The position numbers and the translations under genes are program-made. A stretch of 64,000 bases of DNA, taken from positions 27,873 through 91,872 of the forward strand of contig JBIQMS010000011.1 of the NCBI GenBank assembly GCA_044463125.1, read 5' to 3'. The stretch comes from CAYMZZ01 sp044463125 (GTDB lineage Bacteria; Bacteroidota; Bacteroidia; Chitinophagales; Chitinophagaceae). Shown piece after piece: positions 32,876-42,612 of this stretch; position 1 is the first letter of the stretch, and every line of letters starts with the position of its first letter. The notes under the pieces are model-generated. The model saw only the letters and a program-made list of their open reading frames with translations. It was not told where the DNA came from and ran no database searches.

Positions 32876-35254
32876 TCAATTTCTCACTGGCCTTCCTGTC
32901 GTCAACACGCTTTGAATTCTTTCCAGTGTTTTCTTTTCGCCACAGAGGGAAAGAAAAGCTTCTCTTTCCAGATCGAGCAGGTATTGCTCCGATACCAGGG
33001 TGGGTTCACTCAGGTCGCCGCCACACATTACATAAGCCAGTTTGCGTGCTACTTTGGCATCATGCTCCGTTGCATAATTAGCGGTTTGCATGGCATGGAT
33101 GCCTGCATAGAGGGCGCCCAAAGCCGAGCGACCCGGAACCTTGACATCCTTGCGTTGCACCGGCGTGGTATAACCGCTATCATAGAGCTCCACTACGGAT
33201 TTGCGTGCTTCATAAATTCGTCGCGACTGATTCATCACCACTTCATCAAGACCTTTTCTGTAGATACCCAGGCCGTAGGCTTCGGCTGCAGAGGTAGCTA
33301 CTTTGGCTGTTGCAATAGTTAGGAACCTGTTCTTCAGGGTAATGGTATCGGGCTCATCGTGATGGGTTTCATCGGCTGCGCGCAATACAAATTCTTTGGT
33401 ACCTCCGCCACCGGGTATAAGACCAACACCCAGTTCTACCAGGCCGGTATAAGTTTCCGCCGCGGCGCAAACCTTGTCGGCATGCAGACTAAGCTCGCAG
33501 GCACCACCCAGGGCCAGGCCATGCGGCGCTACCACTACCGGAATGGAAGAGTAGCGTGCCCGCATCATGGTATTCTGGAAAAGGCGAATGGCCATATCCA
33601 GTTCATCATATTCCTGTTCAATCGCGAGCATAAAGATCATACCCACATTGGCACCCGCTGAAAAATTGGGTCCTTCGTTGGCAATTACCAGACCCTTGTG
33701 AGATTTCTCCGCCTTCTCAATAGCGGTTTGAATGCCGGAAAGAACATCACCACCTATGCTGCCCATCTTGGTGGACCATTGCAGCCCCAGCACCTCATCG
33801 CCTATATCATAGAGCCGGCAGGAAGCATTCTTCCAAACCAGCTTGTCCTGGAAATGGCTGAGAATGATAAAGGCTTCTCCGCCCGGAATGGCTTTGTATT
33901 CACCCGTTGAAGGGTCATAGCAATATTTGCGACCAGCTTCAATCTTATAGAATGTCTTGTGGCCTTTGTCGAGCATGGCTTTCACCCAGGCTGCGGCCGG
34001 TTTGCCGGCTGCTTCCATGGCTGTAAGAGTGGCTTCCACGCCCAGCAGGTCCCAGGTTTCAAAAGCGCCTATTTCCCAGCCAAAGCCGGCCATCATGGCA
34101 TCATCCACCCGATACAATTCATCGCTTATCTCGGGAATGCGGTTGGATATATAGGAGAACAGTCCATAATGAAATTGTCGGAAAAATTCTCCGGCCTTGT
34201 CGGGGGCAGCAACCAGCATTTTGATGCGTTGCATCAGATCATCCACCGGTTTAGCCGCTTCCACCGAAGCGAACTTGGGTTTTTGCCGGGGCTTGTATTC
34301 AAAACTCTTCAGGTCGAGTGTGAGAATTTCTTTCTCCCCTTTTGCATTTTTACTCTTCTTAAAAAATCCCTGGCCGATCTTATCGCCCAACCATCCCTGG
34401 TCCACCATCTTTTGTAGCCAGGCGGGAATTTCAAAACTGGCACGCGCTTCATCGGCCGGACAATTTTCATAAACACCATTGGCCACTTTTACAAGAGTAT
34501 CAATCCCCACTACATCTGCTGTGCGGAAAGTGGCCGATTTGGGGCGACCGATCAGCGGCCCTGTAAGGGCTTCCACTTCGTCGATGCTGAGCTGCATTTT
34601 ATCAATTAACTGAAAGATCGACATAATGCTATACACACCAATGCGGTTGGCGATAAAGGCGGGTGTGTCCTTACAGAGTACGGTTGTTTTTCCCAATACC
34701 AGGTCGCCATACTGCATCAAAAAATCGATGAGTTCGGGATCGGTATCTTTTGTGGGTATGATTTCCAGCAGCCGCAGATAGCGGGGCGGGTTGAAGAAAT
34801 GGGTACCACAGAAATTTTTTCGAAAATCCTCTGATCTGCCTTCAGCCATCAGGTGGATGGGGATGCCAGAGGTATTGGAACTGACCAGGGTTCCGGGTTT
34901 GCGGAACTCTTCCACCTGGTCGTAAATGATCTTCTTGATGTCCAATCGCTCCACTACCACTTCTATGATCCAATCGCAAGAAGCGATTTCTTTCATATCG
35001 TCTTCAAAATTACCCGTACGGATTCGCTTGACCACATCCTTATCGTACACCGGCGATGGATTGCTTTTGAGCGTGGCTGCGAGTGCGTCGTTGACGAGTT
35101 TATTTCGTTCAGCCGCTTTACTGCTTTGGGCAGCTTCTTTTGGCACTATATCGAGCAACAATACCTGCAAACCCACTCCCGCGAAATGGCAGGCAATACG
35201 GGAGCCCATTACACCACTGCCGAGCACGGCAACTTTGCGAATCGTTCGTTTCAT
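32876..35254 (-). CDS. Bifunctional 3-hydroxyacyl-CoA dehydrogenase / enoyl-CoA hydratase
   Basis: A 792-residue two-domain fatty-acid beta-oxidation enzyme in the FadN-like order: dehydrogenase first, hydratase last. The NAD-binding motif is GSGVMG (residues 12-17). The dehydrogenase part runs to about 330 with FFNPPRYLRLLEIIPT and DTPAFIANRIGVY. The enoyl-CoA hydratase/isomerase part (about 475-720) has NEGPNFSAGANVGM and HGLALGGACELSLHAD, the oxyanion-hole region. The ATG at 35254 is preferred over a TTG 12 bp upstream. A thiolase and an acyl-CoA dehydrogenase usually accompany it in Bacteroidetes; neither is in this window. Cytosolic. Confidence 0.94.
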   Translation of the reverse strand: MKRTIRKVAVLGSGVMGSRIACHFAGVGLQVLLLDIVPKEAAQSSKAAERNKLVNDALAATLKSNPSPVYDKDVVKRIRTGNFEDDMKEIASCDWIIEVVVERLDIKKIIYDQVEEFRKPGTLVSSNTSGIPIHLMAEGRSEDFRKNFCGTHFFNPPRYLRLLEIIPTKDTDPELIDFLMQYGDLVLGKTTVLCKDTPAFIANRIGVYSIMSIFQLIDKMQLSIDEVEALTGPLIGRPKSATFRTADVVGIDTLVKVANGVYENCPADEARASFEIPAWLQKMVDQGWLGDKIGQGFFKKSKNAKGEKEILTLDLKSFEYKPRQKPKFASVEAAKPVDDLMQRIKMLVAAPDKAGEFFRQFHYGLFSYISNRIPEISDELYRVDDAMMAGFGWEIGAFETWDLLGVEATLTAMEAAGKPAAAWVKAMLDKGHKTFYKIEAGRKYCYDPSTGEYKAIPGGEAFIILSHFQDKLVWKNASCRLYDIGDEVLGLQWSTKMGSIGGDVLSGIQTAIEKAEKSHKGLVIANEGPNFSAGANVGMIFMLAIEQEYDELDMAIRLFQNTMMRARYSSIPVVVAPHGLALGGACELSLHADKVCAAAETYTGLVELGVGLIPGGGGTKEFVLRAADETHHDEPDTITLKNRFLTIATAKVATSAAEAYGLGIYRKGLDEVVMNQSRRIYEARKSVVELYDSGYTTPVQRKDVKVPGRSALGALYAGIHAMQTANYATEHDAKVARKLAYVMCGGDLSEPTLVSEQYLLDLEREAFLSLCGEKKTLERIQSVLTTGRPVRN

Positions 35255-35341
35255 AAGTGGAGACAATAAAATTAGTTAGTTAAACAACTATTTACTGTGA
35301 AGGTAAGCGAAATTGAGGAGCCTGAAAAAGGAAATTTGGGC

Positions 35342-38300
35342 TTAGCGACCAGCTTTGGAAGCGGGCTTTGGATTCTGTCGCTCGAGCATTTCGCGAATGG
35401 CTTTGCGATTTTTTCGCGCTTGTTTTTTGGGCGACTTGATACCAATATTGGTCATCACTCCGCTCAAAGTAATTTTTACGAGATAGTTGATGGCCGACCG
35501 GTCGCGAAGTCGTTCAACATACACGGTTCCCCCTTTACCCTTGTTACGATTCTTAATAATGGTATTGGCGAGGAAATTGGTCAATCGTGCACCCAGCGAT
35601 TTTGGTTTCTCACGTATCACACGAACCTTCAGGTCGCGATAATAGAGCTCCATTTCACCATATGCAAAGGATTCCTGTCCGCTAACCTGCATGCGTAAGC
35701 TATCCAGGATTCCTGATTTAAGTTCAGCCCTCGCCAGTGCCGCCAGTATGGGGTTTAGTACGGTGAGATCGCCCTGCTCCATATTCACACGCATGCGAAA
35801 ACCACCCAGCTTATCGGTATAGGATTCGTTGACCCAAAGCAGGGTGGGGATAGTGCCTGCCAGTTGTCCCTTTGCAAAAATTCGCAAGCTGTCTCCCGGT
35901 TGATGCCTGTAATTTCTGGCACCGGTAATTTCTCCATTCAGATTCGTTACTTCTACCATGCCCGCCTTATTGCTCTTTTCGTCCATTTCTTCATAACGCA
36001 CGAATGCATTCGCCACCAGGATGGTATCGGATTCAAAACGGAAGGGTAGCTTCTTTAAAAGGTTTCCTGGCAATGCCCGCACAATACCGGGCTCGCGGGG
36101 AATCCGTTTATCGCGGTAATCGTCCAGGAATCCGTCATGAATGGCGATCTTGCCCACGGAAAGGGTGCTATCGCGCGCGAAATTTTCCAGGCCGATGGGA
36201 CCTATTACAACCTTTCCTGTATGCGCCTTTACATAGTCGGCCTGGTAGCGCTGACGGCCTGTAAATGTGGCGAGATTCACCGATGGCTCATAGCGGAAGG
36301 AATCTAATTCCAGGCTGTGTACGCTGTTGTCGTAAGAGACATTATTCCAGAAAAATTGATCAATGCTATCGGTATAGCTTCCACTCACTTCTTCAACTTT
36401 CATGGCAGGATTTTTTCCTACAAACTGCGGCAAATCGAGCAGCCAGCCCGATTCCAGGTTCATGTTGCGAATCCCTGCCCTGTCGATAGCCAGGTGCCCC
36501 AATTTCTTACCCAGGCTATCCCACTCAAACTGCCTTGCCTGCAGGTTGTCGATAGCCAGTTTCCAGTCCCAGGTTCCCAGGTCGTTCCGACTGGCCTGCA
36601 GGTCGCGGATTTGACCACCCAGTAAACCTTTGCCTGTTTGAAAAAGACGCCCTTTTTGGTTGATATGTTCCATGCCGCGCAGGAGAAAGGCCAGCCGCGA
36701 AGCGCGCAGGAGTGGCAATGCGCCACTGCGATAAGTAAATCCGTCGATGTGGATGCTGTCGCCGATATGGCTGTTCCAGCTAAACCGGCTCTCTCCTTCC
36801 TTTCCGATGGAATGAAACCTTATTTGTGGTTCCTTCACCCGAAGTCTTGTGATTTTTATGCTGTCGGTTGACGGGGTTTGATTGCCTTTCTCCAGAGAAC
36901 TGTACAGCAATTGCGGCTTTTGGAGAAACAACCATTCCAGTTCGCGCTTGCCATTGAGCCAATCGTTCCATTGAAAATCCGCTTCGGCATAGGGTACCCG
37001 TAATTGCACACTATCCGTTTCCTTTATTTGATCCAGTTCTATCTGATAAATTTTTGATCGCTGCTTATCATCCTCTTCCCAGCGCCCGATACGTACATTG
37101 GTTTCACCCTTCCTGGCTACCAGGCCTGATAAAGAAAATCCTACACCGGCAATCTGCATCTGGTCTCCGTTCGTCTGCCATTGATCGGCGCGTAGTTCCT
37201 TTAGCTGGCCACGCAGGTGGCCGTCCGGAAATTGCAGGTCCAGGTTGGTGGCTCCTCCCATTATTTGCGTGAGCAATAAGGATAGCGGGGAACTGGTTCC
37301 ATTTTTCTTCTGGAGTGAGGTTTTTAAAGAGGCATTGTCCCAACGCAGCCCCAACATCGACTGCAGGCGCATATATTCGTCGAAGACCATCATGGGTGAG
37401 CGGAGTTTTGTTATCTGCAGGTCGAGGCTGTCTCCGCGGGATACATGAATTTTATCGGCCTCAGCGCTGTTTTCACCTCCCACAAATTGCATATTGTCGA
37501 TATCGACATTGTAGTCTTTTACCTTCAGATTCCCTTTCGTGAAATCAAGGTATTGAATGGCATCGCGCAGGTCGCGGGCATTAGTGGCGCGCAGGAGTTG
37601 ACTGGTTTCAAGCAGTATGGTGGCATGCTCCAGGTTGAGTTTACCTGCCGCGGGTAATTGAAGGTTGATAGCGCCATCAATGATGTGCAGGCGCTGGAGC
37701 TGCATGGCATGGGAAAGTGCGGAAAGCATTTCGAAAATATCCCGCTTCTTGCCACGCCGGGCATTGGCAATATCGTAACTGATGGTGGGCTGTATGAGGG
37801 TAACCTGTCCTGCTTTCACTTTTTGATTAAAGACCAGGTCGTCCCAGGAAAGTTCATAGAGTTCCAGTTGGCGCATACGTAACTGGTTATACCGTCGGCC
37901 TCTTTCCAGCTCTTTATAGGCGAAATTGCTCAGGCTGATCCTGTTGTCGCGAATCAAGATACTATCGAACTGAATGGCATAGGCGCTATCGCGGATAAAA
38001 TTCTCGTAATTGCGTATCGCCATTTCAAAGCGCTCTACGGTTACGGGTCTTGGGGTATGATCGCGAATGCGGAGCCCTTCCAGGATAAAATTGTTATCGT
38101 CTGATGTAAATGAACTGGGCACACCCACGCGAACCGTGTTGATATCAAAAGAACCATTTTCCACCACCACAAATCCGATCTCCAGTTCGCCGGTTAATTG
38201 TTGTATGAGTTGGTCCAGTTTGGGCGGGCCGGTATTGTTGTCGTTGAGGTTAACCTGTAGTTGTATGCGTGGATTGAATGCGTATACGGAATCGGCTTTG

Positions 38301-39169
38301 ATTACCTCCTTATGGTACAGGGTATCAAAGTCAATATTGGTCATCTGCAGTTTATCGAAGAAAATGCGAAAGGAACTGTTGGCGCTATCAGCTTCACCCG
38401 CTTCGATGGTACAACTGTCGAATTCGGCATATTGATTTTCAATATTGATCCGGAAATCGCGGAAGCTCAGGCGATGCCGCCCATCGGGAAAAAGAATATC
38501 CTGGTCATGGGTTTCCAGCGCTACATTATCGCTGAAGAGTATCTTCTGTTCGGCTTGCGGAGTGGAGCTGTCGATACGCAGGTTATCGAGGCGCATATTG
38601 ATGCGGCTGATCCGCACTGGTACATCGGTAGGGCGGCTTTGGTTGAATAGCGAGAAATTGCCATTGATGATCTGGAACCTGTCTACCTGCAGTGCTTTGA
38701 GTGCATCCTGAATAGAATGATATACCCTTCCCATTTCCTGTGGGATGGAAAGGCTGCTATCGGCGTCATCCATTTCCCGATCCGGAACTTTTCTACGGGT
38801 AACGCTGATGTCCGGATCAATGAGTTGAAGGGAATCGATCAGGAACTTTTTATCCATCAGCAGAGGCCATACCGATTGCACCTGCACGCGCAATCGCTTT
38901 ACCGCAAAAAGATAGCGATCCGGTGCCGTGGTATCGGTGGTGAAGAAAGTGGCATTTTCCAATTCCATTTTCTTGCTGAACCAGTTAAACTTGAAATTCT
39001 TTACGCGAAGCTCAACTTTGCCTTTCGATTGACGGCGCACAAGATCTTCCACCAGGTTTTCAGCCTGGTTTACAAACCATAGATGAAAACCCAGGACCAG
39101 AAGCCCCAACACGCCCAGCAGGATAGCCGGGATCTTCCAATATTTCCTCTTTTTCTTCTCTTTTGTCAA
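35342..39169 (-). CDS. Large AsmA/TamB-like membrane-anchored protein, hypothetical
   Basis: About 1275 residues. It has a short basic cytoplasmic start (TKEKKKRKYWKIP), one membrane helix (AILLGVLGLLVLGFHLWFV) and about 1230 residues of repeating amphipathic beta strands in the periplasm. Strands of the 'L.i.n..f.l' type with DSL/DSI turns recur throughout. This is the general layout of AsmA-like bridge proteins that carry lipids between membranes, but no family-specific motif is certain. The frame is open to an ATG at 39235. That ATG lies within the metG terminator hairpin, so the TTG at 39169 is the more likely start. The C-terminus is very basic. Confidence 0.7.
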   Translation of the reverse strand: MTKEKKKRKYWKIPAILLGVLGLLVLGFHLWFVNQAENLVEDLVRRQSKGKVELRVKNFKFNWFSKKMELENATFFTTDTTAPDRYLFAVKRLRVQVQSVWPLLMDKKFLIDSLQLIDPDISVTRRKVPDREMDDADSSLSIPQEMGRVYHSIQDALKALQVDRFQIINGNFSLFNQSRPTDVPVRISRINMRLDNLRIDSSTPQAEQKILFSDNVALETHDQDILFPDGRHRLSFRDFRINIENQYAEFDSCTIEAGEADSANSSFRIFFDKLQMTNIDFDTLYHKEVIKADSVYAFNPRIQLQVNLNDNNTGPPKLDQLIQQLTGELEIGFVVVENGSFDINTVRVGVPSSFTSDDNNFILEGLRIRDHTPRPVTVERFEMAIRNYENFIRDSAYAIQFDSILIRDNRISLSNFAYKELERGRRYNQLRMRQLELYELSWDDLVFNQKVKAGQVTLIQPTISYDIANARRGKKRDIFEMLSALSHAMQLQRLHIIDGAINLQLPAAGKLNLEHATILLETSQLLRATNARDLRDAIQYLDFTKGNLKVKDYNVDIDNMQFVGGENSAEADKIHVSRGDSLDLQITKLRSPMMVFDEYMRLQSMLGLRWDNASLKTSLQKKNGTSSPLSLLLTQIMGGATNLDLQFPDGHLRGQLKELRADQWQTNGDQMQIAGVGFSLSGLVARKGETNVRIGRWEEDDKQRSKIYQIELDQIKETDSVQLRVPYAEADFQWNDWLNGKRELEWLFLQKPQLLYSSLEKGNQTPSTDSIKITRLRVKEPQIRFHSIGKEGESRFSWNSHIGDSIHIDGFTYRSGALPLLRASRLAFLLRGMEHINQKGRLFQTGKGLLGGQIRDLQASRNDLGTWDWKLAIDNLQARQFEWDSLGKKLGHLAIDRAGIRNMNLESGWLLDLPQFVGKNPAMKVEEVSGSYTDSIDQFFWNNVSYDNSVHSLELDSFRYEPSVNLATFTGRQRYQADYVKAHTGKVVIGPIGLENFARDSTLSVGKIAIHDGFLDDYRDKRIPREPGIVRALPGNLLKKLPFRFESDTILVANAFVRYEEMDEKSNKAGMVEVTNLNGEITGARNYRHQPGDSLRIFAKGQLAGTIPTLLWVNESYTDKLGGFRMRVNMEQGDLTVLNPILAALARAELKSGILDSLRMQVSGQESFAYGEMELYYRDLKVRVIREKPKSLGARLTNFLANTIIKNRNKGKGGTVYVERLRDRSAINYLVKITLSGVMTNIGIKSPKKQARKNRKAIREMLERQNPKPASKAGR

Positions 39170-39212
39170 TACGATACGGGTATAATTCCTGAATTTACTG
39201 CAAAATGCCGGC

Positions 39213-39250
39213 CTAAAAAACAGGTAGCCGGTCAATCTTAACCGGCTACC
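39213..39250 (-). terminator. Rho-independent terminator of metG
   Basis: Read on the minus strand, a perfect 10-bp stem (39250-39241 with 39232-39223, GGTAGCCGGT) around an 8-nt loop, then TGTTTTTT. It follows the metG stop by 24 bp and overlaps the upstream ATG of the next frame. Confidence 0.88.
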
Positions 39251-39274
39251 TTATGTTGGGGACAACTACTCCCG

Positions 39275-41404
39275 TTAACTTACGATAGAACCGTTGTCTG
39301 TTGCTTCGTCGGGGTTGATGAATTTGAGTTTTCCTCCAACATCTTCAGCCATCAAAATCATGCCCCTGCTTTCCACCCCACGCATCTTACGTGGCGCCAG
39401 GTTGCATACTACTACAACTTGCTTGCCAACGATGGCATCCGCCGCAAAATGGAGCGCTATTCCGGAAACGATGGTTCTTTTTTCAAAGCCCAGGTCTACT
39501 TCCAGTTTTAACAATTTATCAGCCCCTTTAATTTTTTCTGCCTGGGTAATGGTACCCACGCGCAGGTCCAGTTTTGCGAAATCATCGTACTGGATGCTCG
39601 CTTTCTCCGCCGCCGGCTCTTTTTCCGGGGCAGGCTTTGCGGCCTGTTGTTGCTGACTGGCCACCAGTCCGGCTTTCAGTTTTTCGATTTGCGCCGCTAT
39701 TTCCGTGTCTTCAATTTTGCGAAACAACAATTGTGGCTCGCGCAAGCTATAGCCCACACTCAGCAGTTTAATTTGCCCGGCATTTTTCCATTCGAGCATC
39801 TTGTCCACCACTTTCATCATGTGCAGCATGGTGCGTGCCGTATTAGGAAGAAAAGGGTGAATGAGTATGGACAGGTTAGCGGTTAATTGCAGGCAAAGGT
39901 GCATACAATTGTCGATGGCCTGCTGGGCCTCCGGCTTTATGTTGCCGTTTTCGTCTGTTTCTTTCGCGCGGATCCAGGGCTCCTTTTTCTGCATGTATTG
40001 ATTGCCTTTGCGCGAAAGGTCGATCACTTCGTAAAGTGCCTCCCTGAATTTGTAGGCCTCCAGCAATTCGCTGGTTCTTTCGGCAGCCTGTTTTATTTGG
40101 GCGATCAGTTGTTGATCCACTTCATCCAGCAAATGGTTGTGAAGTAGCGGCACTTTCCCTTTACAGAGTTTGTGCATCAGCACAAAACTGCGGTTTACAA
40201 AGTTTCCAAAGATGGAGCCTAACTCGCTGTTGACCGCATCCTGGAATCCCTTCCAGGTAAATTCGCTATCCTTGGTTTCCGGGGCTATTTGTGTGAGATA
40301 ATAACGCAACATATCCACGCATTGCCCACCACCATTATCTTTCTTTACAAAATCGTTGATATAATCGCGCATATCGAGTTTCCAGTTGCGGCTGGTACTC
40401 ATCTTGTCGCCTTCGAGGTTGAGGAACTCATTAGCGGGAACGTTGTCGGGAAGAATATTGCCATGCAGCTTCAGCATCACGGGGAAGATGATGCAATGAA
40501 ATACGATATTATCCTTCCCAATAAAATGAACCAGTTTGGTATCGGCATCATACCAATAGGGCTTCCAGTCTTTCTGTTCGTTGATGGCCCATTGTTTGGT
40601 GGCGCTGATATAGCCAATGGGTGCATCGAACCATACATAGAGCACTTTGCCATCGGCATCAGGCAGGGGAACTTTTATACCCCATTCCAGATCGCGCGTG
40701 ACGGCGCGTGATTGAAGGCCGCCTTCAATCCAGCTTTTGCATTGTCCTACTACTGTACTACGCCAATCGTCCTTATGCTGCTCCAGTATCCATTTTCTCA
40801 AAAAATCTTCATGTTTTCCCAGCGGCAGGTACCAGTGCGTGGTCTGCTTTTTTACAGGAGGGTTTCCGCTGAGCGTGCTCACGGGGTTGATGAGTTCATC
40901 GGGGCTGAGGCTGGTGCCACAGTTTTCACACTGATCACCAAAAGCGCGATCGCTTCCACAATTGGGGCAGGTACCTTTAATGTATCGATCAGCCAGGAAA
41001 GTTTTCGTGGCCTCATCATAATACTGTTCCGTTTCTTTGGTTTCCAGTTCTCCCCTTTCATGCAGGTAGGTAAAGAATTCCTGCGCGGTTTCGTGATGAA
41101 GCAGCTCGCTGGTTCGGTGATAGATATCGAAGGAGATGGCCAGGTCATCAAAGTCCTGCTTCATCGCCTCATGGTATTTGTCGATGATGGCCCGGGCCGT
41201 TGTATTTTCCTTCATGGCCTGAATGGGGATGGCGGTGCCATGTTCGTCGCTGCCGCATACAAATACCACATCCCGCTGTTGCGCGCGCAGATAACGCACA
41301 TATATATCTGCGGGAATATAGGCACCGGCCAGGTGGCCCACATGTTTAAGTCCATTCGCATAAGGCAGGGCCGAAGTAATCAGGTATCGCTTGGGTAAAG
41401 CCAT
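39275..41404 (-). CDS. metG: Methionyl-tRNA synthetase with C-terminal tRNA-binding domain
   Basis: MetG charges tRNA-Met. The 709-residue product has the class I motif HVGH in ANGLKHVGHLAGAY near residue 20. A zinc-knuckle pair follows (CPNCGSDRAFGDQCENCG, about 145-162), then KMSTS in GDKMSTSRNW, an anticodon-binding helical domain and a C-terminal EMAPII-like OB-fold (about 605-709, FAKLDLRVGTITQAEKI). The ATG at 41404 starts MALPKRYLITSALPYANG; the longer frame has no support. A consensus promoter lies 25-55 bp upstream and a strong terminator downstream, so it is probably transcribed alone. Confidence 0.97.
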   Translation of the reverse strand: MALPKRYLITSALPYANGLKHVGHLAGAYIPADIYVRYLRAQQRDVVFVCGSDEHGTAIPIQAMKENTTARAIIDKYHEAMKQDFDDLAISFDIYHRTSELLHHETAQEFFTYLHERGELETKETEQYYDEATKTFLADRYIKGTCPNCGSDRAFGDQCENCGTSLSPDELINPVSTLSGNPPVKKQTTHWYLPLGKHEDFLRKWILEQHKDDWRSTVVGQCKSWIEGGLQSRAVTRDLEWGIKVPLPDADGKVLYVWFDAPIGYISATKQWAINEQKDWKPYWYDADTKLVHFIGKDNIVFHCIIFPVMLKLHGNILPDNVPANEFLNLEGDKMSTSRNWKLDMRDYINDFVKKDNGGGQCVDMLRYYLTQIAPETKDSEFTWKGFQDAVNSELGSIFGNFVNRSFVLMHKLCKGKVPLLHNHLLDEVDQQLIAQIKQAAERTSELLEAYKFREALYEVIDLSRKGNQYMQKKEPWIRAKETDENGNIKPEAQQAIDNCMHLCLQLTANLSILIHPFLPNTARTMLHMMKVVDKMLEWKNAGQIKLLSVGYSLREPQLLFRKIEDTEIAAQIEKLKAGLVASQQQQAAKPAPEKEPAAEKASIQYDDFAKLDLRVGTITQAEKIKGADKLLKLEVDLGFEKRTIVSGIALHFAADAIVGKQVVVVCNLAPRKMRGVESRGMILMAEDVGGKLKFINPDEATDNGSIVS

Positions 41405-41428
41405 GAATAGCAATTGCTTGATGAAAGG

Positions 41429-41459
41429 CAAAATTACCGGTTTGCGGGGCAGGAGCCAA
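41429..41459 (-). promoter_or_regulatory. Promoter of metG (TTG, 20-bp spacer, TAATTTTG)
   Basis: On the minus strand, TTG (41459-41457), a 20-bp spacer and TAATTTTG (41436-41429). This is a full match to the Bacteroidetes -33/-7 pattern and gives a leader of about 20 nt. Confidence 0.65.
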
Positions 41460-41463
41460 ATGG

Positions 41464-41533
41464 GTTTAAGGTTTAAGGTTTAAAGTTTAAGGTTTTCAAG
41501 ACTTAAACTTTAAACCTTAAACCTTAAACTTCA
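41464..41533. repeat. Heptamer-array hairpin between divergent genes
   Basis: The left array GTTTAAG/GTTTAAA (41464-41491) and the inverted right array (about 41502-41533) are separated by about 10 nt. It lies between the metG and LD-carboxypeptidase promoters, where neither gene ends, so it cannot be a terminator for either. Confidence 0.8.
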
Positions 41534-41574
41534 ACAGGCTACTCAAATCGTATAGAAACGTTTAATTTTAGAAA

Positions 41575-42612
41575 ATGAATCGCAAGGATTTTCTGGCAAA
41601 CAGTGGGTTTATGGCGGCGGCTTCTTTATTGCCTGGCTTGGCTGGAGCGGCTTCAGGCAATGCTATGGGTGTGGAGGAAGCGGCGGCTATTATTCCTCCA
41701 TCGCTGGGTGCCGGCGACCTGATTGGCATTACCTCCCCGGCCGGGTACATAACCCAGGAGGAAATAGAACCGGCCATCCGTTTACTGCGGGAATGGGGAT
41801 TTCGGGTAAAGATTGGCCATACTATTGGGAAGCGTCACCATACATTTGGCGGAACGGATGAAGAGCGCCTCGGGGATTTGCAGCAAATGCTGGATGCACC
41901 CGATCTCAAAGCCATCCTCTGCGCCCGTGGCGGCTATGGGGCTGTGCGGATAGTGGATCAACTACGCTGGAATAGATTTCGCCAGCATCCTAAATGGGTT
42001 ATTGGTTTTAGCGACATCACCGTATTGCATGCGCACCTCAACCGTCAGGTGGGGGCTGCTTCCATACATTCCAAGATGTGTAACAGTTTTCCCGAAGATC
42101 TTTCCCTCGCGGAGCCTGGCCAGGCGGCCAGTATTTTATCTATTCGCGATGCATTGCAGGGGAAGCCGATGGAATATAACGCGCCGGCCAACCTGGCGAA
42201 CCGGCAGGGAGTAGCCAGAGGCGTGCTGATAGGCGGTAACCTCAAAACCATCGAATCGTTGGCTGGTTCCGCGTCGGATATCAATACCCGTGATGCTATC
42301 CTTTTTGTAGAAGACACGGGAGAGTATCGCTATAGCGTGGACCGAATGTTCTGGAACCTGGAGCGAACAGGAAAGCTGTCCGGGCTACGCGGCCTAATAG
42401 TAGGAGGTTTTAAACTGAAACCAGATGATCCGGGCTCAGAGTTTGGAAAGGAATTAACTGAAATAGTACTCGAAAAAGTACATGGCTATAGCTATCCGGT
42501 ATGTTTTGATTTTCCGGTTGGCCATCAGAAAGATAATTTTGCCCTGAAATGTGGCATTGTGCATGAACTGCGCGTAACGGATTCGGAAACAAGACTAATG
42601 GAATTAAGATGA
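41575..42612 (+). CDS. LD-carboxypeptidase (peptidase family S66), exported copy
   Basis: A 345-residue LdcA/MccF-type serine peptidase. Residues 1-29 look like a signal peptide (NRKDFLANSGFMAAASLLPGLAGAA); a Tat type is possible but the twin arginine is not complete. The catalytic segments are ARGGYGAVRIVDQL, GFSDITVLH (nucleophile Ser), VEDTGEYRYSVDRM with the Glu, and FPVGHQKDNFALKCG with the His. LD-carboxypeptidases cut the L,D-bond of muropeptide tetrapeptides in recycling. It overlaps the next, paralogous gene by 4 bp (ATGA). Confidence 0.9.
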   Translation: MNRKDFLANSGFMAAASLLPGLAGAASGNAMGVEEAAAIIPPSLGAGDLIGITSPAGYITQEEIEPAIRLLREWGFRVKIGHTIGKRHHTFGGTDEERLGDLQQMLDAPDLKAILCARGGYGAVRIVDQLRWNRFRQHPKWVIGFSDITVLHAHLNRQVGAASIHSKMCNSFPEDLSLAEPGQAASILSIRDALQGKPMEYNAPANLANRQGVARGVLIGGNLKTIESLAGSASDINTRDAILFVEDTGEYRYSVDRMFWNLERTGKLSGLRGLIVGGFKLKPDDPGSEFGKELTEIVLEKVHGYSYPVCFDFPVGHQKDNFALKCGIVHELRVTDSETRLMELR

